Notes: a model not told the origin generated them from the letters alone. Counted from the stretch's first letter, positions 27,063 to 36,677 are shown. The stretch is 64,000 bases of DNA from UBA4742 sp963734965 (GCA_963734965.1 CAVTJK010000004.1:1178001-1242000), one strand, 5' to 3'. Made by a program: numbers and translations.

Positions 27063-28332
27063 CGCCGCGTGGTGCGATCGCCGAGGACGCGAGCGTTGTC
27101 GGCACCCAACGCCCGGGCCGGCGCGCGGATCGCCGGCCGCGATGGCTCGAAGGGGTCCTCGCCGCCGGCGTCGAGGGTCGGCCCGGCCAGGTGGGCGGCC
27201 ACATCGGCCATGGCCACGTCGATGAGCCACCGGCCGCCGGTCCCGATCGCTTCGACGACCGCGGCGGCGGCCACCAGACCCGAACACGGGTCGGCGACGG
27301 CGTCGGCGCAGAAGTAGGGCTGGCCTTCACTCCACAGGACCAGTCCTCCGGCGACGGCGGCATCGTCGCCGAAGGCCACTCGGTCGGCGCCGGCGCCGGT
27401 TCGGCCGTGGCCCGTGACCGACACCCAGACGCGAGGGCCCGTGCTGACCACGTGCCGCGCCTCGATTCCGAGCTGTTCGAGGGCCCGAGGGCGCGACGCC
27501 TCGATCACCACGTCGCTCCGGCTCAACAACGTCGCCAGCTGCGTCCGGCCGTCCGGTTGGGTCAGGTCGAGGGCGACGGACGCCTTGCCCGAGTTCATCA
27601 GGTCGAAGAAGGCAGGTGGCCCGTCGCGGGCCCCGTCGGGACGCGGACCACGACTCGACCTTGATGACCTCGGCACCGGCGTCAGCCAGCAACCGGCCAC
27701 AGAGCGGTCCCGCCCACAGCGACGACAGGTCGACGACCACGAGACCCGAGAGCGAACGCGGCGGCGCCGAGCCGAGGGCCGTGACGCCAACCGGGAGGGC
27801 CGCGAACGGTTCCGGTGCGATCGTCCTCGTCCGAGGCGCGTCCGGCAGGGCCCCCACCGGCAGGCCGAGCAAGGCGGCCCGAGCCTCGAGATCGCCGACG
27901 GCGCGGTCGCGCACGGCCGCGGCGATCACCGACCAGGTCGCATCCGTGGCCGGCCTCGGCTCGGCGGTCGCGCCGATCGTCCCCGCGTCGAGCTCGAGCC
28001 ACGCCGGCACCAGCTCGACGTCGCTGACCCGCGCCAGCGAGACGGCGAGCCAGCCGTCGCGCCCCGCCAGCAGCCGCGTCGCCCCGCCGCAGCTCGTGGT
28101 GCCGTGCCGGGTCAGCCCGGCCAGCGCGGCGCGCTCGGTCAACAAGGCCAACGGATCGACGCGCACCTCGGTCCCGATGTGGGCCGTCGTCCGAGCCAAC
28201 CGATCGGCAACGGTCGTCCAGGCGGGCCGGCAGCTCGGCCGGCGGTCCGAGCGGAGCGGCGCTCGGGTCGCCCGACAGGGCCATGGCCCCGCTGCGGGCC
28301 CATGCGATGGTGAGGTCACGGCGCGATCGCAT
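27059..28332 (-). CDS. CaiB/BaiF-type CoA-transferase with N-terminal partner domain (two frameshifts)
   Basis: About 423 residues after removing one extra base near 28215 and another near 27650. The canonical N-terminus of family III CoA-transferases (LSGLVVVDLSSLWAGPLCG, then ADAGAEVIKVES) begins only at about residue 190. It is preceded by a domain resembling the C-terminal half of the same family (LLTERAALAGLTRHG, GGATRLLAGRDGWLAVSLAR), so the halves look permuted. The C-terminal part contains DLMNSGKASVALDLTQPDGR and DVVIEASRPRALEQLG. It would move CoA between carboxylic acids. Coupled to the downstream amidohydrolase. Confidence 0.72.
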
Positions 28333-28357
28333 GTTTGTCGGAGCTCCTACCGCACGC

Positions 28358-28363
28358 TACCTT
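28358..28363 (+). promoter_or_regulatory. Putative -10 element (TACCTT)
   Basis: TACCTT lies 13 bp before the GTG at 28377, giving an almost leaderless transcript for the enoyl-CoA hydratase. It supports the GTG over the TTG at 28335, which would overlap the divergent CoA-transferase start. Confidence 0.3.
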
Positions 28364-28376
28364 CACGCCCATCACG

Positions 28377-29376
28377 GTGCTGCGGCTCGACTGGACCGAC
28401 TTCGTTGACGTCGTCGCGTCGCCAGTGCGGCGACGCGACATCGGCGGGGCCGACGGCGCGCTCGTGGTCGTGACCGGCCTGTCCGGTCCCGGTGACCCCA
28501 CGCCCGTGACCGACGAGCTCGTCCGCGCCGTGGCCGGCCTGCCCGCGGTCGTCGCCGTCGAGGGAGAGCCAGCCGCACTGGGTCCGGCGTCAGCGATCGC
28601 CGATGTCGCGGCGAGCGGTGGCGCTCTCGACGCCGTCATCGACGGCTTCGCCGCCAGTCCGCAGGCCGCCACCGCGCTCGCACTGCTGTTGCGCGGCAGC
28701 GAGGGGCGGAGCATCGGGGATGGCCTGGCCGCGGAGTCGGCCGTCTACTCGGCGTTGCAGGCCGGGCCCGAGTTCGCCCGCTGGCGGGCTTCGCGGCCCG
28801 TCCGGCACCGACCGCCACCCGACCGCCCGTCGGTGCGGGTCGAGCGGGTCGACGACACGATCGAGATCACGCTCGACCGGCCCGAGACGCGCAACGCCCT
28901 CGACGCCCGCATGCGAGACGAGCTCTGGGCCGCGTTGCTGGTCGCGCTTGGCCGACCCCGCGCTCAGGGTCAGGTGGCGGGGCGCCGGCCCGTCGTTCTG
29001 CAGCGGCGGCGACCTCGACGAGTTCGGGTCGCGACCCGACCCGGCGACTGGCCACATGGTGCGACTGGCCCGCAGCCTCGGCCGCGTCGTCGACGACGTG
29101 GCCGATCGCGTCACCGTCGAGCTGCACGGAGCCTGTTTCGGATCGGGGATCGAGCTACCGGCCTTCGCCGGCCGCGTGGTGGCCGCACCCGACACGACCA
29201 TCGCCCTGCCCGAACTTGCGCTCGGCCTCATCCCCGGTGCCGGCGGCACCTACAGCCTGCCGCGGCGGATCGGCCGCCAGCGCACGGCGTGGCTGGCGCT
29301 CAGCGGTCGCCCCATCGACGCCCACACCGCCCTGGGGTGGGGTCTGGTCGACGAGGTGACCGCCGGCTACGACTGA
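28377..29376 (+). CDS. Enoyl-CoA hydratase with N-terminal extension (one frameshift)
   Basis: About 332 residues from the GTG at 28377. A standard crotonase domain starts at about residue 145 (VRVERVDDTIEITLDRPETR), with PSFCSGGDLDEFGS and VTVELHGACFGSGIELPAFA as oxyanion-hole segments and PELALGLIPGAGGTYSLPRR carrying the catalytic Glu. The first 140 residues are a degenerate alpha/beta region (GALVVVTGLSGPGD, AVVAVEGEPAALGPASAIAD) that itself looks like a worn crotonase half-domain. An extra C near 28947 shifts the frame. Divergent from the CoA-transferase gene, suggesting a shared promoter region. Confidence 0.75.
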
Positions 29377-29401
29377 GGTGCGGACCGGCGTCGGAGCGGG
29401 G

Positions 29402-31102
29402 TCAGCTCTGGAGCCAGACGGTGGCCCACCAGGTCTTGGGCTGGAAGTTGCCGAAGGCGATGGTGGACGGCCCGCCGGGGGCATCGAGGCCCTGGACCTT
29501 CTTCTCGGCGATGAAGCTGTAGGGCGTCGAGAACATCCAGATGTTGTCGAACCCGGCGTTCAGCTGCTTGGCCAGGTCCTGGTAGGCCGCCCGTCGCACG
29601 TTGGGATAGCCGCTCTGACGACCCGTGTTCAGATCCTTGTCGATGGCCGGCGTGGTGTACTGCGTGAAGTTGATGCTGATGTTGCCCACGCCCTTGGCCG
29701 TGCTCGAGGACCAGAAGCTGTAGTCCTCGTCGGGATCCGGGAAGCCGTAGTTGCCGCCGGGGAAGAACGCCGCCTGGTAGTCACCGGTGGCGATCTTGGT
29801 GATGTAGGCCGTCTGGTCGAGCGTCACGATGTTGACGGTGATGCCGGCTTGCTTCCACTGCGCCTGGATCGCCTGGAGGATCTTGGCATCGTCAACGGTC
29901 GGCAGCCCCGAGAGGGTGACCGAGAGACCCGTCTGGCCGGTGGCCTGGTCGTACTTCGCCACCTCGGCCTTGGACTGGCTGAGGTCGTGGCTGACATATC
30001 CGTTCTGCGAGCTGGGCAGGCCCCATGGGCTGTTGGGCGAGAAGGGCGACGTCGGGATGTGCACGCCGGTGCCGATCAACTTGGCGATCGCGGCGGTGTC
30101 GGTGGCGTAGGCCAAGGCCGCCCGGGCGTGCACGTTGTTCAACGGGTTGGGCTTGCCGTCCACCACCGGAGCGGTGTTGGGCATGATGAAGGCCTTCTCG
30201 CTGTCCCAGTCCTTGAGCACCGTGAAGGTGCCGGCCAGCTTGGTCGCGTCGGCGACGTTGGCCGTGTACTGCATGTTGATGTCGCCGTTCTGCAACGCCG
30301 CCGTGCGGGTCGCGTCCTCGGGGATGACCTTGAACTGCAGGCGGTCGAGATAGGGCAGGCCCTGGCCGGTGCGGACCTTGGCGTGGGCGTCGAGGCCGCC
30401 CCAGTAGGTCGGGTTCTTCTTCACCGTGAAGGTGTCACCGGGCGTCCAGCTCTCGAAGGTGAACGGGCCGGTGCCGATCGGGTGGTCGACGCCGCCGTTG
30501 GCGGAGTTGATCATGGCCGGCGCCATCATCAGCGCCGGGACGCTCGTCAGGAAGCTGCTGGGGAAGGCGGCCCACGGCTGGGTCAGGTCCACCTCGACGC
30601 TCGTCGGGCTGAGGGCCTTCACTCCGGCGACCATGGGCTTGAGGAGCAGGCCGGTCAGGGGCCCGTTCACATACGTGTTCAGGTTGAGGACCGCGGCGTC
30701 GGCGTTGAAGTCCTCGCCGTCCTGGAACTTGACGCCGGACTGGAGGTCGATCACCCAGCGGTCGAAGGTGGTGTTCGGGTACCAGCTCTTGGCGAGCCAG
30801 GGCTTGGCCCCGGTGTCGGCGCCGGTCGTGGCCAGCGGCTCGAGCACCGTCGAGACCTCGAGCGCGCCGGTGTCGGCGAACTGGTCGAGGGCCGGGCTCC
30901 AGCCGTTGGTCTCGGCCCGGATCCCGACCACGAGTCCGCCGCCGCTGTGCGGCTTGACGTTGGCCTTGACGGTGGTGCTGGCCGACTTGGAGGCCGAGGC
31001 GGTTCCGCAGGCCGCGGCCAGAGCCACGACCAACGTGATGGCCGCGAACATCTTGGTCCGCCGTCCTTGGATCCTCGAGGAAACGATCTGGTTCGGCCTC
31101 AC
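29402..31102 (-). CDS. ABC-transporter substrate-binding lipoprotein (SBP family 5)
   Basis: 566 residues, GTG start. A basic N-terminus, hydrophobic core and lipobox LAAAC predict lipid anchoring at the Cys near residue 32. The body has the peptide/nickel-binding signature TFDRWVIDLQSGVKFQDGED, HPIGTGPFTFESWTPGD and INMQYTANVADATKL, and ends at WLQS. It captures an oligopeptide-like or other solute outside the membrane. No permease or ATPase gene is adjacent, so it either works with a transporter encoded elsewhere or is a sensor component. Confidence 0.88.
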   Translation of the reverse strand: MRPNQIVSSRIQGRRTKMFAAITLVVALAAACGTASASKSASTTVKANVKPHSGGGLVVGIRAETNGWSPALDQFADTGALEVSTVLEPLATTGADTGAKPWLAKSWYPNTTFDRWVIDLQSGVKFQDGEDFNADAAVLNLNTYVNGPLTGLLLKPMVAGVKALSPTSVEVDLTQPWAAFPSSFLTSVPALMMAPAMINSANGGVDHPIGTGPFTFESWTPGDTFTVKKNPTYWGGLDAHAKVRTGQGLPYLDRLQFKVIPEDATRTAALQNGDINMQYTANVADATKLAGTFTVLKDWDSEKAFIMPNTAPVVDGKPNPLNNVHARAALAYATDTAAIAKLIGTGVHIPTSPFSPNSPWGLPSSQNGYVSHDLSQSKAEVAKYDQATGQTGLSVTLSGLPTVDDAKILQAIQAQWKQAGITVNIVTLDQTAYITKIATGDYQAAFFPGGNYGFPDPDEDYSFWSSSTAKGVGNISINFTQYTTPAIDKDLNTGRQSGYPNVRRAAYQDLAKQLNAGFDNIWMFSTPYSFIAEKKVQGLDAPGGPSTIAFGNFQPKTWWATVWLQS

Positions 31103-31162
31103 TGGTCACCCCTGGGTAGACGAAGCCTGACGGCTAGCCATCGGACGCGACCGGAGGGGAGT

Positions 31163-31209
31163 TGAGCAGTTTTGAGAATGTGACTACGTAAGTTCGGAAG
31201 AACCGCTCA
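31163..31209. promoter_or_regulatory. Long inverted repeat upstream of the binding lipoprotein
   Basis: TGAGCAGTT and AACCGCTCA (8 of 9 complementary) separated by 29 bp, with a smaller GTTC-GGAA-GAAC repeat near the right arm. It sits 60-107 bp upstream of the lipoprotein GTG and could be a pair of operator half-sites or a hairpin. Confidence 0.25.
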
Positions 31210-31280
31210 CAACTAGTGCGAAGGCCCTATCCGAGGCCATCTCGACTGGGTCGAAGGCACCACGGCGATGCCGGTCACGA

Positions 31281-32009
31281 CTAGGTCGGAGGCCGCACGC
31301 CTATGCCGTTGAGGAAGAGGTCCCAGAGCTGCTCGGCCGGGTCGACGACCTCGGAGTTGCGGGGCGTGCCGCCGATCGTGGCCGAGAAGGCGTTGAACAT
31401 GATCGCCTCGAGGACCACGCCGGCGATCGGGCTTCGGCGCAGCCCGTCGCGGATCGTTCCCGTCGCCGCCGCGTCGTCGAGCAGCTCGCCGAACAACGAG
31501 ACGAGGGGCGCGAAGGCCAGAGCGGCCTCGGTCGGGTGGGCGGTCAGCAGTTGCTGGGCGAAGTCGATGATGGCGGGCGTCGTCACCCCCGGCTTCTTCG
31601 CCGCGCCGCCACGCGGCGCCGGACGGCAGATCCGGTAGTACTCGACCACGAAGCGGTGCAGGCGGCCGATGGCGTCGTCTTCCTCGGCGATCTTGTCGCG
31701 GAGCAGGTCGGTGGTCGACCGAACGGACTCCTCGAACAGGGCCAGGAGCAGCTCGTGCTTGCCCCCGAAGTACTGGTAGAAGCTCCGCAGCGACTGGCCC
31801 GAGCGCTCGACGACCTCCTGGACGGTGAAGTCCTTGCCGGCGTCGCCTTCGTTCATCAGCTCGAGGGCGGCGTCGAGGAACCGCTGGACGCGGCTCTCGG
31901 CCCGGACCCGGGCCGAGTCGAGCGACCGCGCCACCGCCAGCTCGCGCCAGCTGACGGCCGGTTCGGCGGACGCGGGTTCGGAGTCGACCGCCGACTTGTC
32001 CTTCGTCAT
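31281..32009 (-). CDS. TetR-family transcriptional regulator
   Basis: 242 residues. After a polar leader of about 40 residues, a TetR helix-turn-helix is clear: ALELMNEGDAGKDFTVQEVV then RSGQSLRSFYQYFGGKHEL. The ligand-binding domain is unspecific (SVRSTTDLLRDKIAEEDD). It lies downstream of the acyl-CoA dehydrogenase operon on the same strand and is likely its repressor, or a regulator of the adjacent lipoprotein. Confidence 0.9.
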   Translation of the reverse strand: MTKDKSAVDSEPASAEPAVSWRELAVARSLDSARVRAESRVQRFLDAALELMNEGDAGKDFTVQEVVERSGQSLRSFYQYFGGKHELLLALFEESVRSTTDLLRDKIAEEDDAIGRLHRFVVEYYRICRPAPRGGAAKKPGVTTPAIIDFAQQLLTAHPTEAALAFAPLVSLFGELLDDAAATGTIRDGLRRSPIAGVVLEAIMFNAFSATIGGTPRNSEVVDPAEQLWDLFLNGIGVRPPT

Positions 32010-32072
32010 CGTTCGCAGCCTACTCGGGCGGGGCCCAGAACCTGGGTCTCTGAGCGGGGCGACAACGGCGTT

Positions 32073-32084
32073 CTCTCCTGAGAG
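32073..32084. promoter_or_regulatory. Short palindrome CTCTC-CT-GAGAG upstream of TetR
   Basis: A 12-bp inverted repeat, 64 bp upstream of the TetR start in the 142-bp gap before the enoyl-CoA hydratase stop. A plausible autoregulatory operator, but short. Confidence 0.25.
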
Positions 32085-32151
32085 GGACGGTTCCGCGGCC
32101 AGGCGGAACGACCGTGGTCGGATCGGTTCAAAGCGGGCGCGGCGGGCACGG

Positions 32152-32946
32152 CTACTCCTGTTCCGGCGCGGGGCTCGGCGCCAGTAAGCGGTCGAGGTTC
32201 GCCCTCAGCTCGGGTGAGGTGAACGATCGGTCTTCGGCGCTGAGGGCGAAGTCGAGGGTGGCCACGACGGCCCGCTCGAGGTGGAGGTTGAGGATGCGCT
32301 TGGTGTCCTCCACCGCCCGTCGCGGCAGCTTGGCGATCCGATGGGCGCAGGCGATGGCCTGGTCCAGCACCTCGCCGTCGGCGCAGACGTGGTTGGCCAG
32401 CCCCATCTCGGCCGCCCGCTGAGCCGGGATGCGGTCACCCGTCAGGGCGTACTCCTTGGCCAGCTGGAGGCTGGTGAGCAAGGGCCAGGTCACCGGGCCG
32501 CCGTCGGCGGCGACCAACCCGAGCATCACGTGAGGGTCGGCCAGGTGGGCGCTCTCGGCCATGAACACGATGTCGGACAGGGCGACCAGGCTGCAGCCGA
32601 GGCCGACGGCCGGTCCGTTGACCGCGGCCACGATCGGAACGCGGCACTGGACCATGCCGGTGACGATGGCCCGGCCGTGGGCGAGGGTCTGGCGCCGGAG
32701 GGCGGCGTCGGAGGCCAGCTCGTCGAGGTAGTTGAAGTCGCCGCCGGCCGAGAACGCCCGCCCCTTCCCGGTCAGCACCACGGCGCGAGCCTCGTCGTCG
32801 GCGTCGATCTGGGGGAACAGCTCGGCCAGCCCCTGGTGCAGACCGTGGTTCGTGGCGTTCAGCTGCTCGGGGCGATTGAGGCGGATCACCCGGACAGGCC
32901 CGTCCGCCTCGACCTCGAGCTCGTCGGTGACGTCGTAGGCGCTCAT
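32152..32946 (-). CDS. Enoyl-CoA hydratase/isomerase family protein
   Basis: 264 residues from the ATG at 32946, which overlaps the stop of the acyl-CoA dehydrogenase (ATGA). Crotonase landmarks: RVIRLNRPEQLNATNHGL, GRAFSAGGDFNYLDEL, VPIVAAVNGPAVGLGCSLVA and DPHVMLGLVAADGG. The Glu of the usual E-x-G catalytic segment is replaced (VMLGLVAADGG carries an Asp), as seen in some mycobacterial EchA paralogues, so hydratase activity is not assured. Last gene of a four-gene operon: synthetase, two dehydrogenases, this enzyme. Confidence 0.9.
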   Translation of the reverse strand: MSAYDVTDELEVEADGPVRVIRLNRPEQLNATNHGLHQGLAELFPQIDADDEARAVVLTGKGRAFSAGGDFNYLDELASDAALRRQTLAHGRAIVTGMVQCRVPIVAAVNGPAVGLGCSLVALSDIVFMAESAHLADPHVMLGLVAADGGPVTWPLLTSLQLAKEYALTGDRIPAQRAAEMGLANHVCADGEVLDQAIACAHRIAKLPRRAVEDTKRILNLHLERAVVATLDFALSAEDRSFTSPELRANLDRLLAPSPAPEQE

Positions 32947-34073
32947 GAGGCGGGCAGACCCAAGATGCGCCCGGCGACGAGGTTGCGTTGGATCTGGGAC
33001 GTGCCGCCCATGACGCTCTGGGCCCGACTGTAGAGATAGACCTTCAACCAGGTGTCGTCCCCGCCGTCGAAGCCGGCGCCGCCCACAGCCAGCGCGGCGT
33101 GGCCGACCGACTGCTCGGTCCAGGTCATGAGCAACTTGTCCACTGAGCCCTCCGGGCCGTGAGAGATCCCGTCCAGTCGATCCGACAGCCGCCGGCACAC
33201 GTGCAGGCGCAGCATCTCGGCCTCGACGATGGCCCACCCGAGCTGGCCGAGTTGCTCGTGGCCGTAGCGCGTGGGGTCGTCGGCCACCAGCTTGGTCAGC
33301 TCCTTGACCAGTTTGGTGTATCGGCCGGCGAAGCCCAGCTCGTGGGGCTCGCGCTCGTGGCTGACCACCGTCATGGCCAACGACCACCCCTCGCCCGGCT
33401 CTCCGATCATGTTGGCGGCCGGCACCCGGGCTCCGTCGAAGAGGACCTCGCCGAACTCCTTGGTGATCCCGTTGATCATCGGCAGCGGCCGCTGCTCGAT
33501 CCCCGGCTGACGCATCGGCACGGCGAAGGCCGAGATCCCTTTGTGCTTGGCCACGTCGTGATCGGTTCGGGCCAGCACCAGGCACCAGTCGGCGTCGTCG
33601 GAGTAGCTCGTCCAGACCTTGTGGCCGGTGAGGACGTACTCGTCGCCGTCGCGATCGGCGCGGGTGCGCAGCGAGGCCAGGTCGGAGCCGGCGTCGGGTT
33701 CGCTGAACCCCTGGCACCACCGGTCGCGCCCGCTGACGATGCCGGGCAGGAAGCGCCCCTTGATGTCGTCGCTGCCATGTTCGAGGATGCCCTCGACCAG
33801 GTAGCCGAGGCTCGGACGGGGCGGCGCGCCGGCCGCCGCCAGCTCCTCGTCGACGATGACGTCATACACGCTCGGGAGGTCCTGCCCACCGATGGCGGTC
33901 GACCACGTCGTGCCGAAGAAGCCGCCGTCGTAGAGGGATTGGTGCCAGGCCGCCTGACCGGCCCAGTAGGCGTCGTCGGTCGACGAGGCGGGCAGGCCCG
34001 GGTCGTTGTCCTCGAGCCAGGCCCGGAGGCGGAGCCGGAACTCGGCCTCCTCGGGTGAGTCACCGAAGTCCAT
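32943..34073 (-). CDS. Acyl-CoA dehydrogenase (catalytic-type subunit)
   Basis: 376 residues from the ATG at 34073 (MDFGDSPEEAEF); a GTG at 34091 would add six residues. Flavin and acyl-CoA motifs: WCQGFSEPDAGSDLASLRTR, YVLTGHKVWTSYSDDADW, and the C-terminal QSVMGGTSQIQRNLVAGRILGLP. Together with the next gene it forms the FadE pair typical of actinobacterial heterotetrameric acyl-CoA dehydrogenases acting on steroid-like or ring-containing acyl-CoAs. This subunit carries the intact FAD segments. Translationally coupled to both neighbours. Confidence 0.92.
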   Translation of the reverse strand: MDFGDSPEEAEFRLRLRAWLEDNDPGLPASSTDDAYWAGQAAWHQSLYDGGFFGTTWSTAIGGQDLPSVYDVIVDEELAAAGAPPRPSLGYLVEGILEHGSDDIKGRFLPGIVSGRDRWCQGFSEPDAGSDLASLRTRADRDGDEYVLTGHKVWTSYSDDADWCLVLARTDHDVAKHKGISAFAVPMRQPGIEQRPLPMINGITKEFGEVLFDGARVPAANMIGEPGEGWSLAMTVVSHEREPHELGFAGRYTKLVKELTKLVADDPTRYGHEQLGQLGWAIVEAEMLRLHVCRRLSDRLDGISHGPEGSVDKLLMTWTEQSVGHAALAVGGAGFDGGDDTWLKVYLYSRAQSVMGGTSQIQRNLVAGRILGLPAS

Positions 34074-35103
34074 CGCCACCTCCGACGCCACGATGGGAGA
34101 GCACGCGTTCGAGACTCGGCCCGACGCCGCCCAGCACCTCGCTCGACAGGAGCGCCCGCCGCAGGAAGACGTGGGCCAGGCACTCCCACGTGTTGCCGAT
34201 GCCGCCGTGCACCTGGATCGCCGTCTCGCCCACCGTTCGGGCCGCGCGCGCGCAGTAGGCCTTGGCCACCGCCGCCGCCCCCACCGCGTCGTCGGGGGCC
34301 AGCGCGTCGACGGCCCAGGCGGCGTGGCGAGCTGTGCTGCGCGAGCCCTCCATGAGCACGAAGGCGTCAGCGAGCAGGTGCTGCACCGCCTGGAACGAGC
34401 CGATGGGCCGGTCGTACTGGCGGCGCGAGCTGGCGTACTCGACGGTCAGGTCGATCACCCCGCGCATGGTCCCCACCAGATCGGCACACGTCGTGGCCAG
34501 AGCGAGGGCGGTCCAGCGGTCGAGGTCCGACGCGGTGAGCAGCCGGTCGGGCGGACCCAGAGGCGTCACCGACGACGCCGGATCGCATCGGGCCCCGGGT
34601 CGGGTCAGATCCGTGCGCACCTCGGCCGTCGCCAGACCGACCTCGGCCAACACGTCGCCCTCGCCGGTGCGCATCAGCACCAGCGCCGAGGTGGCGCCGT
34701 GGGCATCGATGGCCACGGCGCCGGCGGGCACCACCCCGTCGACCGCGACCGCCAGCGCGCCCAGCGACGAGGTGAGCACGACGGTCTCGAGTCGGCCCGC
34801 GGCCGGCGCTCCCGCCAGTCGCCGCAACTCAGCGGCCAGGGTCGGCCCGAGGAGGGGCGCGTCGGCCAACCCCCGGCCCAGCTCCTCGGCGACGATGGCG
34901 ACCTCGACGCCGGAGGCCAGGGGTGCATCCCCCGCTTCGGCGACGCGCAGCTCGCGCCACCCCGACGCGGCAACGGCCGCATCCAGCTTCTCGGCTCGCT
35001 CGAGATCGTCGAGGGCGGCGACGAGGCGCGGCCCGAGCGCGTCGACGACGTGGGCGGCCGAGTCGCGCAGCGCCTCCTGTTCGGGCGAGAGCCGGACGTC
35101 CAT
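34060..35103 (-). CDS. Acyl-CoA dehydrogenase (partner subunit)
   Basis: 347 residues from the ATG at 35103, whose last base is shared with the synthetase stop. MDVRLSPEQEALRDSAAHVV opens the N-terminal helical domain. The middle beta domain is degenerate, and the C-terminal domain keeps YASSRRQYDRPIGSFQAVQH and VGETAIQVHGGIGNTWECLA. Shortness and poor conservation of the middle fit the non-flavin-ligating partner of alpha2-beta2 FadE complexes. It probably pairs with the product of the overlapping gene downstream. Confidence 0.9.
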   Translation of the reverse strand: MDVRLSPEQEALRDSAAHVVDALGPRLVAALDDLERAEKLDAAVAASGWRELRVAEAGDAPLASGVEVAIVAEELGRGLADAPLLGPTLAAELRRLAGAPAAGRLETVVLTSSLGALAVAVDGVVPAGAVAIDAHGATSALVLMRTGEGDVLAEVGLATAEVRTDLTRPGARCDPASSVTPLGPPDRLLTASDLDRWTALALATTCADLVGTMRGVIDLTVEYASSRRQYDRPIGSFQAVQHLLADAFVLMEGSRSTARHAAWAVDALAPDDAVGAAAVAKAYCARAARTVGETAIQVHGGIGNTWECLAHVFLRRALLSSEVLGGVGPSLERVLSHRGVGGGDGLR

Positions 35104-36629
35104 CAGCGCGCCGTCCGCGCGGTCAGCAGCACCGGAGTCCATTCGTCGCGAAGCGTCCGGCGCAGCACCTTGCCCGAGGGGAGTCGGGGGATGGCATCGA
35201 CGACGACCACGTGCCGCACCTGCTTGTAGGTGGCCAGCGAGCAAGCCACGAGCTCCTCGAGCTCGCCCTCGGCCAAAGGTCGGTCGGGATCGAGCTGCAC
35301 CACGGCGACCGGCACCTCACCGGCGCGCTCGTCAGCCAGGCCGAACACGGCGCAGTCGAGGACGGCCGCGTGTCCGTGCAGCACCCCCTCGATCTCCGCC
35401 GGCGCGACCTGGAAGCCGTTGACCTTCATCATCTCCTTGGACCGGTCGGTGAGGTGGACCCAGCCCTCGGGTTCCAACCACCCGACGTCGCCGGTGCGGT
35501 ACCAGCCGTCGACGAAGGCCTCCGCGGTCGCCTCCTCGGGCAGGTAGCCCGCCATGACCGACGGGCTCCGGACCTGGATCTCGCCGGTCTGGCCCGACGC
35601 CAGGACGGCGCCGCTGTCGAGGTCGGCCACGCGCAGCTCGACGCCATCGGGGGCCAGCCCCGCCGAATCGAGCCGCCACGCGCTCGGATCGTCGATCGGG
35701 TTCACAGCGATGACGGGCACCTCGCTGGCCCCATAGGCCGGCAGCCAGCGCACTCCGGTGCGCTCGGTCACCACGGCGGCGACGCTCTCGCTCACGGGGG
35801 TGGCTCCCCACATGATGTAGCGCAACGACGACAGGTCGAAGTCCTCGAGGTGAGGATGGTTGGCCATGGCCAGCGCGATGGGCGCGACCGCCATCTCCAA
35901 GGTCATCCGATCCGCCTCGATGCGGCGCAGCACCTCGTCGAGGTCGAAGCGGGGGTGCAACCGCACGCCGGCGCCGGCCGACGCCGCCGCCAGCAGGTTC
36001 AGCAGTCCGAGGATGTGCGACGGCGGCGTGGCCACCTGGAAGCGATCGTCGGGTCCCAGGCCGAGCGCCTGGCACCAGTTGGTCGTCGCGTGACCGATCG
36101 AGCGGTGCGTGTGGCGAACCGCCTTGGGCAGGCCGGTGGTCCCCGAGCTGAACACCAGGACGGCCTCGTCGGTGTCACCGACCTCGACCGGCGGAGCGTC
36201 GCCGCCGCCAAGGCGGGCGAAGGCAGCCTCGGCCGTCGCGGGATCGTCCAGATCGGTCACGAGCCCGGCGCCGAGGTGCTCGCCGAGCAGCGTCGCCGCC
36301 GCCCCGTCGGCCACGGCGTGCACCGGTGCGGTGAGCTCGAGGGCGTGGCCGACCTCCACCGCCTTCCACGCCGGGCTGAGCAGCACGGCGGCGGCGCCGA
36401 CCCGGCTGATGCCGTGGACGGCCATGACGAACTCGGGCCGGTTCGACGTCATCACCGCGACCCGATCCCCGGCGGCGACGCCATGGGCGGCGAGGTGGGA
36501 GCCGAAGGCGCGGCTCCGCGCCTCGAGATCGCCGAAGGACCAGCTCTGATCGCCGGCCCAGATGGCGGGGCGGTCGCCGAAGCACGCCGCGGCCCGCTCG
36601 AGCCCATGGTGCATCAGGTCGATCCCCAC
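35103..36629 (-). CDS. AMP-dependent acyl-CoA synthetase/ligase
   Basis: 508 residues from the GTG at 36629; an ATG at 36614 is a close alternative. ANL-superfamily motifs in order: AVLVFSSGTTGLPKAVRHTH (P-loop-like A3), YGASEVPVIAVNP, GWYRTGDVGWLEPEGWVHLT (A7-A8 hinge) and PSGKVLRRTL with the catalytic Lys (A10). It activates a carboxylic acid to acyl-CoA via acyl-AMP, the entry step for the downstream dehydrogenase pair. First gene of a four-gene overlapping operon, divergent from the hydrolase at 36691. Confidence 0.92.
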   Translation of the reverse strand: MGIDLMHHGLERAAACFGDRPAIWAGDQSWSFGDLEARSRAFGSHLAAHGVAAGDRVAVMTSNRPEFVMAVHGISRVGAAAVLLSPAWKAVEVGHALELTAPVHAVADGAAATLLGEHLGAGLVTDLDDPATAEAAFARLGGGDAPPVEVGDTDEAVLVFSSGTTGLPKAVRHTHRSIGHATTNWCQALGLGPDDRFQVATPPSHILGLLNLLAAASAGAGVRLHPRFDLDEVLRRIEADRMTLEMAVAPIALAMANHPHLEDFDLSSLRYIMWGATPVSESVAAVVTERTGVRWLPAYGASEVPVIAVNPIDDPSAWRLDSAGLAPDGVELRVADLDSGAVLASGQTGEIQVRSPSVMAGYLPEEATAEAFVDGWYRTGDVGWLEPEGWVHLTDRSKEMMKVNGFQVAPAEIEGVLHGHAAVLDCAVFGLADERAGEVPVAVVQLDPDRPLAEGELEELVACSLATYKQVRHVVVVDAIPRLPSGKVLRRTLRDEWTPVLLTARTAR

Positions 36630-36677
36630 GGAAACATACTTCTCTGTTGTGAGATCGACGTCAACAGCTGCGGAATG

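Noticed and set aside
29378..31165. 595-codon open frame on the plus strand
   Set aside because: Antisense to the binding lipoprotein; Val/Gly/Arg-rich with no domain.
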